Below are positions 1 to 7,760 of a stretch of DNA of 18,644 bases, one piece after another. This DNA comes from UBA1930 sp943368475. Lineage in GTDB: Bacteria > Bacteroidota > Bacteroidia > Chitinophagales > Chitinophagaceae. The DNA lies in contig CALRLF020000081.1 of assembly GCA_943368475.1 (NCBI GenBank), forward strand, positions 1 to 18,644, in the 5' to 3' direction. Positions within the stretch are counted from its first letter, which is position 1. The number at the start of each line of letters is the position of its first letter. Both the position numbers and the translations under genes were made by a program. Under the pieces are notes generated by a model. It worked only from the letters and a program-made list of their open reading frames with translations. It did no database searches and had not been told where the DNA came from.

Positions 1-254
1 TGATGCCTATTGTAGATTTTCATTCAAAATTTTTACGTCCTGCACACTACGACGATTTACTTACTATTAAAACGATGCTGAAAGAATTACCCACCGACCA
101 TAGAATCGAATTTCATCAAGAAGTGTATAATGAGGATGGCAAACTTTTAACCATTGGTAAAGTAGTATTATACTTTATAAATTCAGCAACAAGAGAAAAA
201 ACAAATATGCCTGAAGCTTTTAGAGAAAGAGTTACTCCTTTTTTCGCCGAATAG
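1..254 (+). CDS. Acyl-CoA thioesterase, hotdog fold (5'-truncated)
   Basis: The open frame runs in from the left edge and stops at 252-254, so only the C-terminal ~83 residues are present; the ATG at position 3 is probably internal. The piece reads as the second half of a YbgC/FadM-like (4-hydroxybenzoyl-CoA thioesterase-like) hotdog domain: the central helix is followed by strands with the pattern FLRPAHYDD, then IEFHQEVYNEDGKLLTIGKVVLYFIN, where a paired-strand turn leads to the conserved final strand. The C-terminal PEAFRERVTPFF tail is typical of the Bacteroidota versions. Family members hydrolyse acyl-CoA or aryl-CoA thioesters in the cytoplasm as homotetramers. The catalytic Asp/Tyr region lies outside the window. 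The substrate cannot be inferred. Confidence 0.75.
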   Translation, partial: MPIVDFHSKFLRPAHYDDLLTIKTMLKELPTDHRIEFHQEVYNEDGKLLTIGKVVLYFINSATREKTNMPEAFRERVTPFFAE

Positions 255-321
255 CTTATTTGAAATTTTATGATTTAAGGAAAAAGTAAAAAATAATAGA
301 TGTACATACATGCATTATACT

Positions 322-329
322 TACTTTTG
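322..329 (+). promoter_or_regulatory. Bacteroidota -7 promoter element (TACTTTTG)
   Basis: TACTTTTG fits the TAnnTTTG -7 consensus used by the primary sigma factor of Bacteroidota and lies 19 bases before the YceI start codon. No clear TTTG -33 box is seen at the usual distance, so this rests on one element and its position. Confidence 0.45.
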
Positions 330-348
330 TAAAAACAATTAATCAATC

Positions 349-903
349 ATGAAAAAAGCATTTCTTTTTGCAATCGTAGCTACTTTAGCTACAACATTAA
401 ACTCATTCACATTTATTGGAGGCGACACTTTTACAGCAAATACAACTACTTCTAAAGTAGAGTGGATTGGTGCAAAAGCTGGTGGTTACCACCCAGGGTA
501 TTTTCCTTTAAAAAGCGGTTCTGTAACAGTTGAAAATGGCAAATTAACTGGTGGAAAGTTTGTAATAGACATCAATGGCGTTAAAGTAACTGATGGTGCT
601 GGTGCAAAACTAGAAGGTCACTTGAAAAGCCCAGATTATTTTGATGCTGCTCAATTCCCAGAAGCCACTTTCGAAATCACAAGTGTAAAATACACTACAG
701 AAACAGCTGTTGAAATTGCAGGAAACCTAAATGTAAAAGGAGTTTCTGTTCCATTAAAATTCCCAGGTTATGTTCGTGCTGCAACTGAAAAAGGTTTTTT
801 TGCTCAAGCGTACTTTAGTGTTGATGCAAAATTACTTGGTATTAATGCAAAATACAGTGCATCTGATGTTCAATTGGCTATTCATTTATTTGCTAATAAA
901 TAA
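349..903 (+). CDS. YceI-family periplasmic lipid-binding-like protein
   Basis: 184 residues, close to the usual YceI length. An N-terminal signal peptide is visible (MKK, then a hydrophobic core to about residue 20). The mature part shows YceI hallmarks: a start resembling TSKVEWIGAKAGGYHPGYF, a KSGSVTVENGKLTGGKFVIDI strand pair, the LEGHLKSPDYFDAAQFPEATFE segment, and the late GISVPLKFPG-like strand (here GVSVPLKFPG). YceI proteins fold as an extended lipocalin-like barrel that binds polyisoprenoid or similar amphiphilic lipids; the physiological role is mostly unknown. The gene stands alone, with its own promoter motif and a strong stem-loop terminator downstream. Confidence 0.88.
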   Translation: MKKAFLFAIVATLATTLNSFTFIGGDTFTANTTTSKVEWIGAKAGGYHPGYFPLKSGSVTVENGKLTGGKFVIDINGVKVTDGAGAKLEGHLKSPDYFDAAQFPEATFEITSVKYTTETAVEIAGNLNVKGVSVPLKFPGYVRAATEKGFFAQAYFSVDAKLLGINAKYSASDVQLAIHLFANK

Positions 904-944
904 GTTATAACAGTTAGTTAGTTTTAAAAGCTTAACTAATTTAC

Positions 945-1019
945 AAAGTTTGTTTAGTTTAATTTCTTTTGGGTCATTTTTAAAATTGGCTTAAAAATTA
1001 AACTGAACAAGCTTTTTTT
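945..1019 (+). terminator. Long stem-loop terminator after the YceI gene
   Basis: The arms 945-965 and 995-1015 pair over 21 bases with only two G-U wobbles, separated by a 29-base loop that can form a second small A/T hairpin. A T tract (1013-1019) finishes the structure. This is the expected form of an intrinsic terminator in an A+T-rich genome. It starts 42 bases after the YceI stop codon. Confidence 0.7.
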
Positions 1020-1035
1020 ATGCCCTAATTAAATT

Positions 1036-1070
1036 AATTGTCAGAATAATTTATTCGACAATTCTTTTTT
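1036..1070 (+). terminator. Second stem-loop with T tract upstream of the sigma-factor gene
   Basis: AATTGTC (1036-1042) pairs with GACAATT (1057-1063), and GAATAA (1044-1049) with TTATTC (1051-1056), leaving a bulged A. A T tract follows (1065-1070). It could be a back-up terminator for the YceI transcript or an operator for the sigma-factor promoter, whose possible -7 box (TAACTTTA, 1072-1079) follows at once. Confidence 0.35.
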
Positions 1071-1151
1071 GTAACTTTAAAATGCATTGAAGCAACAAAT
1101 AGTTGATAACTGGTATCAATTATTTATTCACTATACAATCAAAGTTTTGAT

Positions 1152-1688
1152 TTGACCGAATACGAACTGATAAAAGGAAGCATTCAGCAAAACGCTAAAT
1201 GCCAGCGTATGCTTTTTGAGCAATTGGCTGGCAAAATGTTTGCTGTGTGCCTACGTTATGCCAACGATGCAATGGAAGCAGAAGATATGCTGCAGGATGG
1301 GTTTATCAGAGTATTTAATAATCTACATCAATTTAAATTCGAAGGTTCATTTGAAGGTTGGGTAAGAAGGGTTATTGTGAATTGTGCATTAAAACATTTG
1401 CAAAAAAAACGGATTAGTTTTAATGAAATTAAAGAAAGTAGCGACGATACACCAAGGATTGAATCTTATGCCTATGCACATTTAGGCGAGGAAGAATTAA
1501 TGAAATTAATTAATCAATTACCCGATGGTTATAGAATTGTTTTTAACCTAAATGTTATTGAAGGTTTTAGTCATGAAGAAATAGGCAAAATGCTGAACAT
1601 ACAGGCAAGCACAAGTCGTAGTCAGCTGGTTAAAGCAAGAAAAATGTTACAACACCAAATTTTACAACTGCAAAAAATAGCTGTGTAA
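1152..1688 (+). CDS. ECF-type RNA polymerase sigma-70 factor
   Basis: 178 residues with the two ECF domains. Region 2 spans about residues 23-90 (MEAEDMLQDGFIRVFNNLHQF, then GWVRRVIVNCALKHLQKK). Region 4 spans about 117-172 (LPDGYRIVFNLNVIEGFSHEEIGKMLNI, then STSRSQLVKARKML, the recognition helix). TTG at 1152 is taken as the start because the family N-terminus (TEYELIKGSIQQNAKCQRMLFEQ) is complete from there; the first ATG would cut off 18 conserved residues, and an in-frame stop lies upstream (1107-1109). Its stop codon shares one base with the next start (TAATG), so the two are translationally coupled. It probably directs transcription of an envelope-related regulon and is held by the neighbouring membrane protein. 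Confidence 0.92.
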   Translation: MTEYELIKGSIQQNAKCQRMLFEQLAGKMFAVCLRYANDAMEAEDMLQDGFIRVFNNLHQFKFEGSFEGWVRRVIVNCALKHLQKKRISFNEIKESSDDTPRIESYAYAHLGEEELMKLINQLPDGYRIVFNLNVIEGFSHEEIGKMLNIQASTSRSQLVKARKMLQHQILQLQKIAV

Positions 1689-3160
1689 TGAGTGAGCATT
1701 CATTTGATAAATACGTTAGAGACAAGCTGAGTAATTATACTTCGCCTGTACCTAATGGTCTTTGGGAAAAAATTGCACAAGAGAAAAAACGCAAACCAGC
1801 TGCCTTTTGGTGGAACTCTAAAGCTTTTTTAATGCTTGGTTTGTTGTTTACAACATTGGCAATTGGTGGTTTTATGTTATTTCAAAAACAACAGGTTTTG
1901 AATAAGCAAAAAATTGATGCTAAATCAGTGATTTTATCAGAAAATAGTAATGGAATATCTGTTCTTGATGAGACTAAATCAAAAAATAATAACCTTTTAA
2001 AAGATCAGGAAAATACTATCGAAAAAACTGTCGATAAAAACATAGCAGCAACATCTGCATCAATTAATCAAACTAAAAAAGCAACTAAACCCAACAATAG
2101 TAAAGAAGCAGAATTAAATTTTTCGACAAATCCTGAAAATTTAATGCCTGATGATAATGTATTAACAACTTATAATTTAACTAATAGTGTACTAAAAAAA
2201 GGATCAACAACTTTAAAAACTATAGAATACAATAAAGCAAATTCTTTATTTAAAAATTTAAATTCTATTAGAAAAGAAGAAAAAATCGAAAATTTTTATT
2301 TCTCGAAAGCCAGCTTACAACCAATTAGTTTGAAAACTCCTATTGTAAGTGAGAAAAATGCAAACGGATTACAGGTAAACTTATTTAAACCTAAAGATTG
2401 CCCAGAAGTAAATGGCAATTATCGTAACGATTGGTATTTAGAAGTGTATACATCTCCTGATTATATAATTAAAAAAGTTACTGGCTCTGATAACAATGCA
2501 GCTTTCTTAGCTAAAAAAGATAGCTCAGAAACAATGAAAGGCGGTTTTACATTTGGAGCACGTCTTACTAAAAATTTGAACGATAATTTTTTATTGAAAG
2601 CTGGTATTCAATTTTCACAACTAAACGAACAATTAAGTTTACTTAGAGAAAATGAAAGAAGAGTAATTACAGTAGTAACCATAAAAACTGTTACTGATGC
2701 TGGTGGTAATGTGTCCACAGTTTCAGACACAAGCACTGTAATACAAATTGGTTACGTGGAAAGCAAATCATACAACTATTATAGAAATATTGAATTGCCA
2801 ATTACTTTAAGTTATGAAATGGGTAACAAAAATTTCAAAACTGCAATCAATGCTGGAGTAGTCATAAACCTTGCCTCTTGGTATAAAGGAAAAGTGTTAG
2901 ATACTAGTTTTCAAATGGTAAATGTTAATCCTAAGGAAAATGATGGCATTACCAAACACAGTGTAGGATTGAGTTTATACGGAAGTATCAGCTTTATAAA
3001 ACCAATAAATGAAAGAGCTGATATTTTTGCAGAGCCCTATTTCAGATACAGTTTATCTAAATTACAAAACACAGCTTACAACTTCAGCCAACGTTTTAGT
3101 GCATTGGGTTTAACATTAGGAATTCGGTATAAATTAAATTATCGAAAGCAACATTATTAA
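1688..3160 (+). CDS. Candidate dual membrane-spanning anti-sigma factor (Dma-like): inner-membrane helix plus C-terminal beta-barrel
   Basis: 490 residues in four parts. Residues 1-43 are a charged, presumably cytoplasmic segment (SFDKYVRDKLSNYTSPVPNGLWEKI). Residues 46-65 are one hydrophobic helix. Residues 66-240 are a Lys/Asn/Ser-rich low-complexity linker without visible fold. Residues 245-490 alternate polar and hydrophobic positions like outer-membrane beta strands, with turns rich in N/D/K, ending in the strand LGLTLGIRYKLNY. There is no signal peptide other than the helix. The plan fits the Dma proteins of Bacteroides, which sit in both membranes and bind a cognate ECF factor. The gene starts on the last base of the sigma-factor stop codon, which supports an anti-sigma role. 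The alternative, a conventional outer-membrane barrel with an uncleaved signal anchor, would not explain the 43-residue cytoplasmic piece. Confidence 0.75.
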   Translation: MSEHSFDKYVRDKLSNYTSPVPNGLWEKIAQEKKRKPAAFWWNSKAFLMLGLLFTTLAIGGFMLFQKQQVLNKQKIDAKSVILSENSNGISVLDETKSKNNNLLKDQENTIEKTVDKNIAATSASINQTKKATKPNNSKEAELNFSTNPENLMPDDNVLTTYNLTNSVLKKGSTTLKTIEYNKANSLFKNLNSIRKEEKIENFYFSKASLQPISLKTPIVSEKNANGLQVNLFKPKDCPEVNGNYRNDWYLEVYTSPDYIIKKVTGSDNNAAFLAKKDSSETMKGGFTFGARLTKNLNDNFLLKAGIQFSQLNEQLSLLRENERRVITVVTIKTVTDAGGNVSTVSDTSTVIQIGYVESKSYNYYRNIELPITLSYEMGNKNFKTAINAGVVINLASWYKGKVLDTSFQMVNVNPKENDGITKHSVGLSLYGSISFIKPINERADIFAEPYFRYSLSKLQNTAYNFSQRFSALGLTLGIRYKLNYRKQHY

Positions 3161-3193
3161 TACGAAGCGTATCTAACCACCATATACAAACGA

Positions 3194-4189
3194 ATGAAAT
3201 CATTTTTCACATACTTACTAATTGTTTCAACATTACTGATGTCTTGCAGTAAAGAATTTTCTGAGCAGTTTCATCCGTATGAAAACAATTCTATCAATGA
3301 TACAACTTGGCGAAATTCAATTACTACAAATGCTCCTGTAAATCAAATCACCAATAGTTTAATTGAGAATAGAATCACATTTACCGATTCTTTTAATGTA
3401 AATACAGGAGGTACAATTGTATTTAGCGATAGTTTAAAAATTATTTTTCCGCCAAACGTTTGTGTTGGTATTGCTGGCACTACTTTATATGGAAAAATTA
3501 TAGTTGAATTAACTCAACTTAAAAAGAAAGGTGATTTTATTCGTTTTGCAAAACCTACTACCAGTATAAATAGGTTATTACAAACTGGTGGTTCATTTAA
3601 TGTAAGGCTTTCACAATTTGGGTTACCCCTAAATTTAGCTACAAACGCATCTTACAAAATTATTTACAGAAACCCAACAACATCAAGCGATATGCGTTTC
3701 TTTTATGAAGAAACAATTATATCTTCTGCTCAGGATACTTCTAGAACTTGGATGCCAAGTGATAATTTAGGCACCATAACCAATTGGCTACAATATGATA
3801 CTTTAACCAATACTGTTACTAGAGGATATGAAATTACTTCCAAAAAATTAAACTGGATTAATTGTGATTTTTTTAATGATAGTACTTCACCCTCAACTAA
3901 AGTAAATGTTAGTTTACCATTAAACTTTACAAATACTAATACACAAGTTTATATGGTATTTAAAAGTAAAAACATAGTTGCACGTTTAAATGGAGATGTA
4001 CAAAGTAGGTTATTCAATTTTCAGAAAGTGCCTATAAATAGTGAAGTGAGTTTTATTGTAATTGGCAAATTGGGTAATGACTATTATTTAGGTTCTAAAA
4101 ACACAAATATTACTAACTCAAACTTAATTAGTATTCAACCTGAGCCTAAACCAATTAGTTTTATTCATTCATATTTGAATAGTTTATAG
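3194..4189 (+). CDS. Lipoprotein of unknown function, downstream of sigma/anti-sigma pair
   Basis: 331 residues with a clear type II signal peptide: MKSFFTYLLIVSTLLMSC, lipobox LMSC with the lipidated Cys at residue 18. The mature part is Ser/Thr/Asn-rich and looks beta-structured; no known domain is recognised. The region around residues 66-110 (GGTIVFSDSLKIIFPPNVCVG, then TLYGKIIVELTQLKKKGDFIRF) resembles the start of bacterial surface lipoproteins in which a ZU5-like fold follows an NPP-type loop, but this is a weak impression. It lies 33 bases after the Dma-like gene on the same strand, so it is probably in the same operon. It may be a surface or periplasmic input to the signalling pair or simply a cotranscribed target. 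Confidence 0.7.
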   Translation: MKSFFTYLLIVSTLLMSCSKEFSEQFHPYENNSINDTTWRNSITTNAPVNQITNSLIENRITFTDSFNVNTGGTIVFSDSLKIIFPPNVCVGIAGTTLYGKIIVELTQLKKKGDFIRFAKPTTSINRLLQTGGSFNVRLSQFGLPLNLATNASYKIIYRNPTTSSDMRFFYEETIISSAQDTSRTWMPSDNLGTITNWLQYDTLTNTVTRGYEITSKKLNWINCDFFNDSTSPSTKVNVSLPLNFTNTNTQVYMVFKSKNIVARLNGDVQSRLFNFQKVPINSEVSFIVIGKLGNDYYLGSKNTNITNSNLISIQPEPKPISFIHSYLNSL

Positions 4190-4196
4190 GCTTAAA

Positions 4197-4907
4197 TTAT
4201 CCTCCTATTAGTTTAGCAATTCCAAATGCAACACTTGCTGCAACCGCACCAATTAACATTACTTTCATTCCTCCAACCCAAGGATTTATACCAGTCATTT
4301 TACTTTTGAAAAACCCAAAAACAAAGAGACAAATCAATGTAATAATTGCTGATATTTTTAATCCTTCGATGGATGTGTTAACAAAAAAGTATGGTATTAA
4401 TGGAATTAAGCCTCCAACAACATAAGAGAACCCAATATTAAATGCACTTTTACTTGCACGTTTAGGATCAGGTTCATCTAAACCTAATTCATGCTTCATC
4501 ATAAAATCAACCCAACGTTTATCATCTTTAATGATCTCTTGTGTTGCTTCTTCAACTGTATGTTCACTAAGCCCCCATTCTCTAAATACTTTACGTACTT
4601 CTTCAATTTCAACTTCACGTTTATGTTCTAGTTCCCAATATTCGTTTTTTAATTCACTCTTGTAATGGTCTTGTTCTGTTTGCCCTGCTAAATAACCACC
4701 TAAACCCATTGCAATAGAGCCAGCAGCAATTTCAGCAAGGCCTGCAATCCACACCAATTGTACGTTATCATGAATAGCTCCACTTAAACCAGCAGCTAAG
4801 GCAAATGGAACTGTAAGTCCATCGCTCATACCAATTACAATGTCTTTTAATAAATCACTACTTTGTAAATGCTCTTCATAATGATGCAAATGAATATCTT
4901 GATTCAT
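4197..4907 (-). CDS. VIT1/CCC1-family Fe2+/Mn2+ transporter
   Basis: 236 residues with the family architecture: a short cytoplasmic N-terminus with several His residues (IHLHHYEEHLQ), the first helix with the signature DIVIGMSDGLTVPFALAAGLSGA, a second helix (IAGLAEIAAGSIAMGLGGYLAGQ), a charged Glu-rich cytoplasmic metal-binding loop (about residues 78-150) and three further hydrophobic helices at the C-terminus. Members move Fe2+ or Mn2+ out of the cytosol. It begins 11 bases after the AMP nucleosidase gene on the same strand and so is likely cotranscribed with it. Its 3' end faces the lipoprotein gene with only 7 bases between the stop codons. Confidence 0.88.
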   Translation of the reverse strand: MNQDIHLHHYEEHLQSSDLLKDIVIGMSDGLTVPFALAAGLSGAIHDNVQLVWIAGLAEIAAGSIAMGLGGYLAGQTEQDHYKSELKNEYWELEHKREVEIEEVRKVFREWGLSEHTVEEATQEIIKDDKRWVDFMMKHELGLDEPDPKRASKSAFNIGFSYVVGGLIPLIPYFFVNTSIEGLKISAIITLICLFVFGFFKSKMTGINPWVGGMKVMLIGAVAASVAFGIAKLIGG

Positions 4908-4918
4908 GTTAATTAAAC

Positions 4919-5689
4919 TTAAAATTTCAAATGTCTTACCGTTGCCCCATTGTTAATTAATTGTTTCAAAGAATCAATTCCAATTTTTAAATGTCTATCA
5001 ACAAATTGAGTGGTAACTTTTTTATCACTGGCTTCTGTTTTCACCCCTTCTGGAACCATTGGGCTATCACTAACCAGCAACAATGCCCCTGTTGGAATGT
5101 GGTTATAAAATCCTACCATAAATATGGTTGCAGTTTCCATGTCAATAGCATAAGCTCTAACACGGGTTAATTGTTTCTTAAACTCTTCGTCATGTTCCCA
5201 AACCCTTCTGTTGGTTGTATACACTGTACCTGTCCAATAATCTGTTTTATTATCACGAATGGTTGTAGAAATGGCTTTTTGTAAAGCAAATGCTGGCATT
5301 GCAGGTACTTCTGGTGGAAAATAATCATTGCTTGTACCCTCTCCCCTGATTGCAGCAATTGGCAATATTAAATCACCAATTTTATTTCTTTTTTTCAAGC
5401 CACCACATTTTCCCAAAAACAATACAGCTTTAGGTTCTATTGCACTCAATAAATCCATTACTGTTGCTGCTCCCGGGCTACCCATTCCAAAATTGATAAT
5501 GGTAATTCCATTAGCTGTTGCACATTGAAATGGGCGATCTTTTCCAACAACTTTTACCTTATTCCACTCGGCAAATTTTTCTACATAATTACTAAAATTA
5601 GTAAGCAAAATATACTCTCCAAAGTTTTCCAATTTTTCACCAGTATATCTTGGTAACCAGTTATCGACAATATCTTTTTTTGTCTTCAT
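4919..5689 (-). CDS. amn: AMP nucleosidase (Bacteroidota short form)
   Basis: 256 residues of the purine nucleoside phosphorylase (PNP_UDP_1) fold. AMP nucleosidase cleaves AMP to adenine and ribose 5-phosphate. Visible family features are NFGMGSPGAATVMDLL (about residues 87-102), the FLGKCGGLK phosphate-site turn, the GEGTSNDYFPPEVPA segment, the YAIDMETATIFMVGF ribose-binding Glu motif and LLLVSDSPM with the base-site Asp. It lacks the extra N-terminal domain of the longer Escherichia coli enzyme, as is usual for Bacteroidota. The ATG at 5689 gives the complete N-terminus. A possible -7 element TACTTTTA (minus strand, 5744-5751) lies upstream. It is the first gene of a two-gene unit with the VIT1-like transporter. 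Confidence 0.85.
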   Translation of the reverse strand: MKTKKDIVDNWLPRYTGEKLENFGEYILLTNFSNYVEKFAEWNKVKVVGKDRPFQCATANGITIINFGMGSPGAATVMDLLSAIEPKAVLFLGKCGGLKKRNKIGDLILPIAAIRGEGTSNDYFPPEVPAMPAFALQKAISTTIRDNKTDYWTGTVYTTNRRVWEHDEEFKKQLTRVRAYAIDMETATIFMVGFYNHIPTGALLLVSDSPMVPEGVKTEASDKKVTTQFVDRHLKIGIDSLKQLINNGATVRHLKF

Positions 5690-5724
5690 ACAATTTCATT
5701 TTATCGTTAGTAATTAAGCCATGG

Positions 5725-5732
5725 TATATTTG
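5725..5732 (+). promoter_or_regulatory. Bacteroidota -7 promoter element (TATATTTG)
   Basis: TATATTTG matches TAnnTTTG exactly and lies 43 bases before the ATG of the PD-(D/E)xK gene. It is inside an inverted repeat ATGGT (5721-5725) / ACCAT (5736-5740), which could be a small operator. No convincing -33 box is seen. Confidence 0.45.
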
Positions 5733-5775
5733 ACAACCATCTGTAAAAGTAAGAAAAAATAGTTTTATAATACAC

Positions 5776-6204
5776 ATGATAAATATAGTTTACCCAAAAC
5801 CCAATTTTCGATTAAAACAAGAAAATAATAAAGAATTCATTTTCGATGAAATTCGAAAACGTTGGGTTATACTAACTCCAGAGGAATGGGTACGCCAAAA
5901 TTTTATCAAATATCTTGTTAGTGAAAAAAAATATCCTGCTGCTTTAATAGCTGTAGAAAAAGAGATTAAACTGGGCGAATTAAAAAAAAGATGCGATATT
6001 ATCATCTACAAAGAGAGCTTTCCTTGGATGATTGTTGAATGCAAGGAAATGAATGTACCTGTAAACGAAAAAACGTTTGAACAGATATTGAATTACAACC
6101 AAACAATGGACGTTCAGTTTTTAATTACAACCAATGGCAATATTACATTTGGAATACACACGCCAACAAAAAAATCACTTACAGAGATACCTGATTTTAT
6201 CTAA
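5776..6204 (+). CDS. Stand-alone HsdR N-terminal-like PD-(D/E)xK protein
   Basis: 142 residues matching the type I restriction enzyme R-subunit N-terminal-like domain (HSDR_N_2 type) found as a single-domain protein in many Bacteroidota. The nuclease core is visible: an acidic residue after the helix (E61 or E63), CDIIIY with D74, then WMIVECKE with E88-x-K90, followed by a helix with Q103 and Y107. No helicase, methylase or specificity subunit lies nearby, so this is not a restriction locus. Biological role unknown; nucleic-acid binding or repair are possibilities. Its last 8 bases overlap the 3' end of the opposite VWA gene. Confidence 0.8.
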   Translation: MINIVYPKPNFRLKQENNKEFIFDEIRKRWVILTPEEWVRQNFIKYLVSEKKYPAALIAVEKEIKLGELKKRCDIIIYKESFPWMIVECKEMNVPVNEKTFEQILNYNQTMDVQFLITTNGNITFGIHTPTKKSLTEIPDFI

Positions 6205-7678
6205 CAGCATAAATTACTTTCCCATTTTTTAAGATGTAGTTGGTACCTTTTATATTCATGATTTTACCTTGTGCCAAAACTGAAAAGTCAGTTACGTCAA
6301 CATCATTAAAACTGAGTGAACCTTTAGTAAAATAAGCAATGGCAACATAGTCGGGATGAGGTCCTAAATCATTACCACAAACAATTACATTCACTGGCTT
6401 TTTTATTTGATGCACCAATTCAATATCTCTTACAGGAGCCCAGCTATCGGCAATTAAGGCAATGCTTTCATAATCGGTAAATTGTTCAATACCTTTTATA
6501 ATGGCTTCACAAACATTCTCAGGAAAATCACCACCACTACCCTTGCTCATTACTTTTTCCATTAAATCGCCCAACTGTGTTGCACTGCTATAAACTTCCC
6601 CATAAATTCCACCTGTATTGCCAATTATTTTTTGTTCAGTTTGCTTTCCATCGCCATCGTTAAAACAAACCAATGCTTTTAAATTGTGTTCATTGGTTAA
6701 ATGGCTTACCCATTGAATTAGCTGAGCATTATAAGGGCTCATGCTTGTGGTAACATCGGCAACCACCAAAAGATTGGTTAATTTATTTCTCGTAAAAATG
6801 TTTATTATAGTAGAATCTTTTTTCAATACCACTTTTGGTTTAACCCTTGTTGGCGGAATTATTACTTCTTTTTTAGGTAATGCATCTAACAAAACAAAAA
6901 CTGAATCTTTTTTTACATCAATCTCTTTTTCTTTACCCGAAATGATTTTATAACGCAACGCATCTTTGGTAGAAAAAACCACAATGGAATCTCTTTTTAC
7001 AAATTCCTCTTCAATCATTTTTTTGTTGTGGCTGATCTTTTTCACAAATCTATCGAACAATACATTGTAAGTATTTTGAGTATTGTGTATCGCATCCCAA
7101 TGTCTAACTTTTTCTTTCTTTTTTGGAATATCTTCTACAATTTCTTCAGGCTCTTGTACAACAACAGGATCTGGTGTTACAGCTCTTATGTAATCTAGCT
7201 CTTTACTCCAGGATTTTGTTGTAACAGGTAATCGATAATTGATAACAAACCCATGTAACATATCTTTTGCAGATTTTTTGTCTGCCCCATCCATTTGCCT
7301 GATTACCTGCCATTGGGTATGTACATTTTTGATTGCATTGGGCAAAAATTTATTCAGTTCTATAAACCTGCTTTTGTTAAGTGGTTTTAAATCCAAGCTT
7401 GATGGAAAATCTGTAAAAACAAGATTTACAGAAAGCAATTCAGCATTTTGTAATAAGTAGATGCCCGTGGTATCTACGAACTGATTTTTACAAAACTCCA
7501 TTGCAAAAACCTTGCTTTCAAAGCTGTTAAATTGTTGCTTATATACAGGAATTTTTATGGTGCGATTGGAAAGAATAGAATCCACAAATGCTGCCAAAGA
7601 TTGAGCATTTAAAGTAGTATAAGTAATTGCAATTTGAAATAAGAAAATTGAAATTAGTATGGTAAACCTCAACTTCAT
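6197..7678 (-). CDS. Secreted protein with C-terminal von Willebrand factor A-like domain
   Basis: 493 residues. Residues 1-26 form a signal peptide ending near LNAQ. Residues 27-170 are a mostly helical region of no recognised family; 170-200 is an acidic then basic hinge (VQEPEEIVEDIPKKKEK). The C-terminal part (about 300-470) is VWA-like: strand TNLLVVADVTTSMS holds a MIDAS-type D308-x-T310-x-S312, and SGGDFPENVCEAI (about 381-393) supplies the usual late Asp. VWA domains bind a divalent ion and protein ligands. The gene stands alone; partners are not evident. The DxTxS form instead of DxSxS is acceptable for metal binding. Confidence 0.72.
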   Translation of the reverse strand: MKLRFTILISIFLFQIAITYTTLNAQSLAAFVDSILSNRTIKIPVYKQQFNSFESKVFAMEFCKNQFVDTTGIYLLQNAELLSVNLVFTDFPSSLDLKPLNKSRFIELNKFLPNAIKNVHTQWQVIRQMDGADKKSAKDMLHGFVINYRLPVTTKSWSKELDYIRAVTPDPVVVQEPEEIVEDIPKKKEKVRHWDAIHNTQNTYNVLFDRFVKKISHNKKMIEEEFVKRDSIVVFSTKDALRYKIISGKEKEIDVKKDSVFVLLDALPKKEVIIPPTRVKPKVVLKKDSTIINIFTRNKLTNLLVVADVTTSMSPYNAQLIQWVSHLTNEHNLKALVCFNDGDGKQTEQKIIGNTGGIYGEVYSSATQLGDLMEKVMSKGSGGDFPENVCEAIIKGIEQFTDYESIALIADSWAPVRDIELVHQIKKPVNVIVCGNDLGPHPDYVAIAYFTKGSLSFNDVDVTDFSVLAQGKIMNIKGTNYILKNGKVIYAVR

Positions 7679-7760
7679 TGCTCTAATATACTATCATTTT
7701 GTAAGAATAGTTAACAACAAAGCTTTGTACACATTAACAAGGCAAATTATTTTACAGGAA

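Noticed and set aside
5167..5528. Small frames on both strands inside the AMP nucleosidase gene
   Set aside because: They are out-of-frame or antisense readings of a clear conserved gene.
7717..7728. Palindrome ACAAAGCTTTGT upstream of the VWA gene
   Set aside because: Short, AT-rich and without any second copy or promoter context in the window; probably chance.
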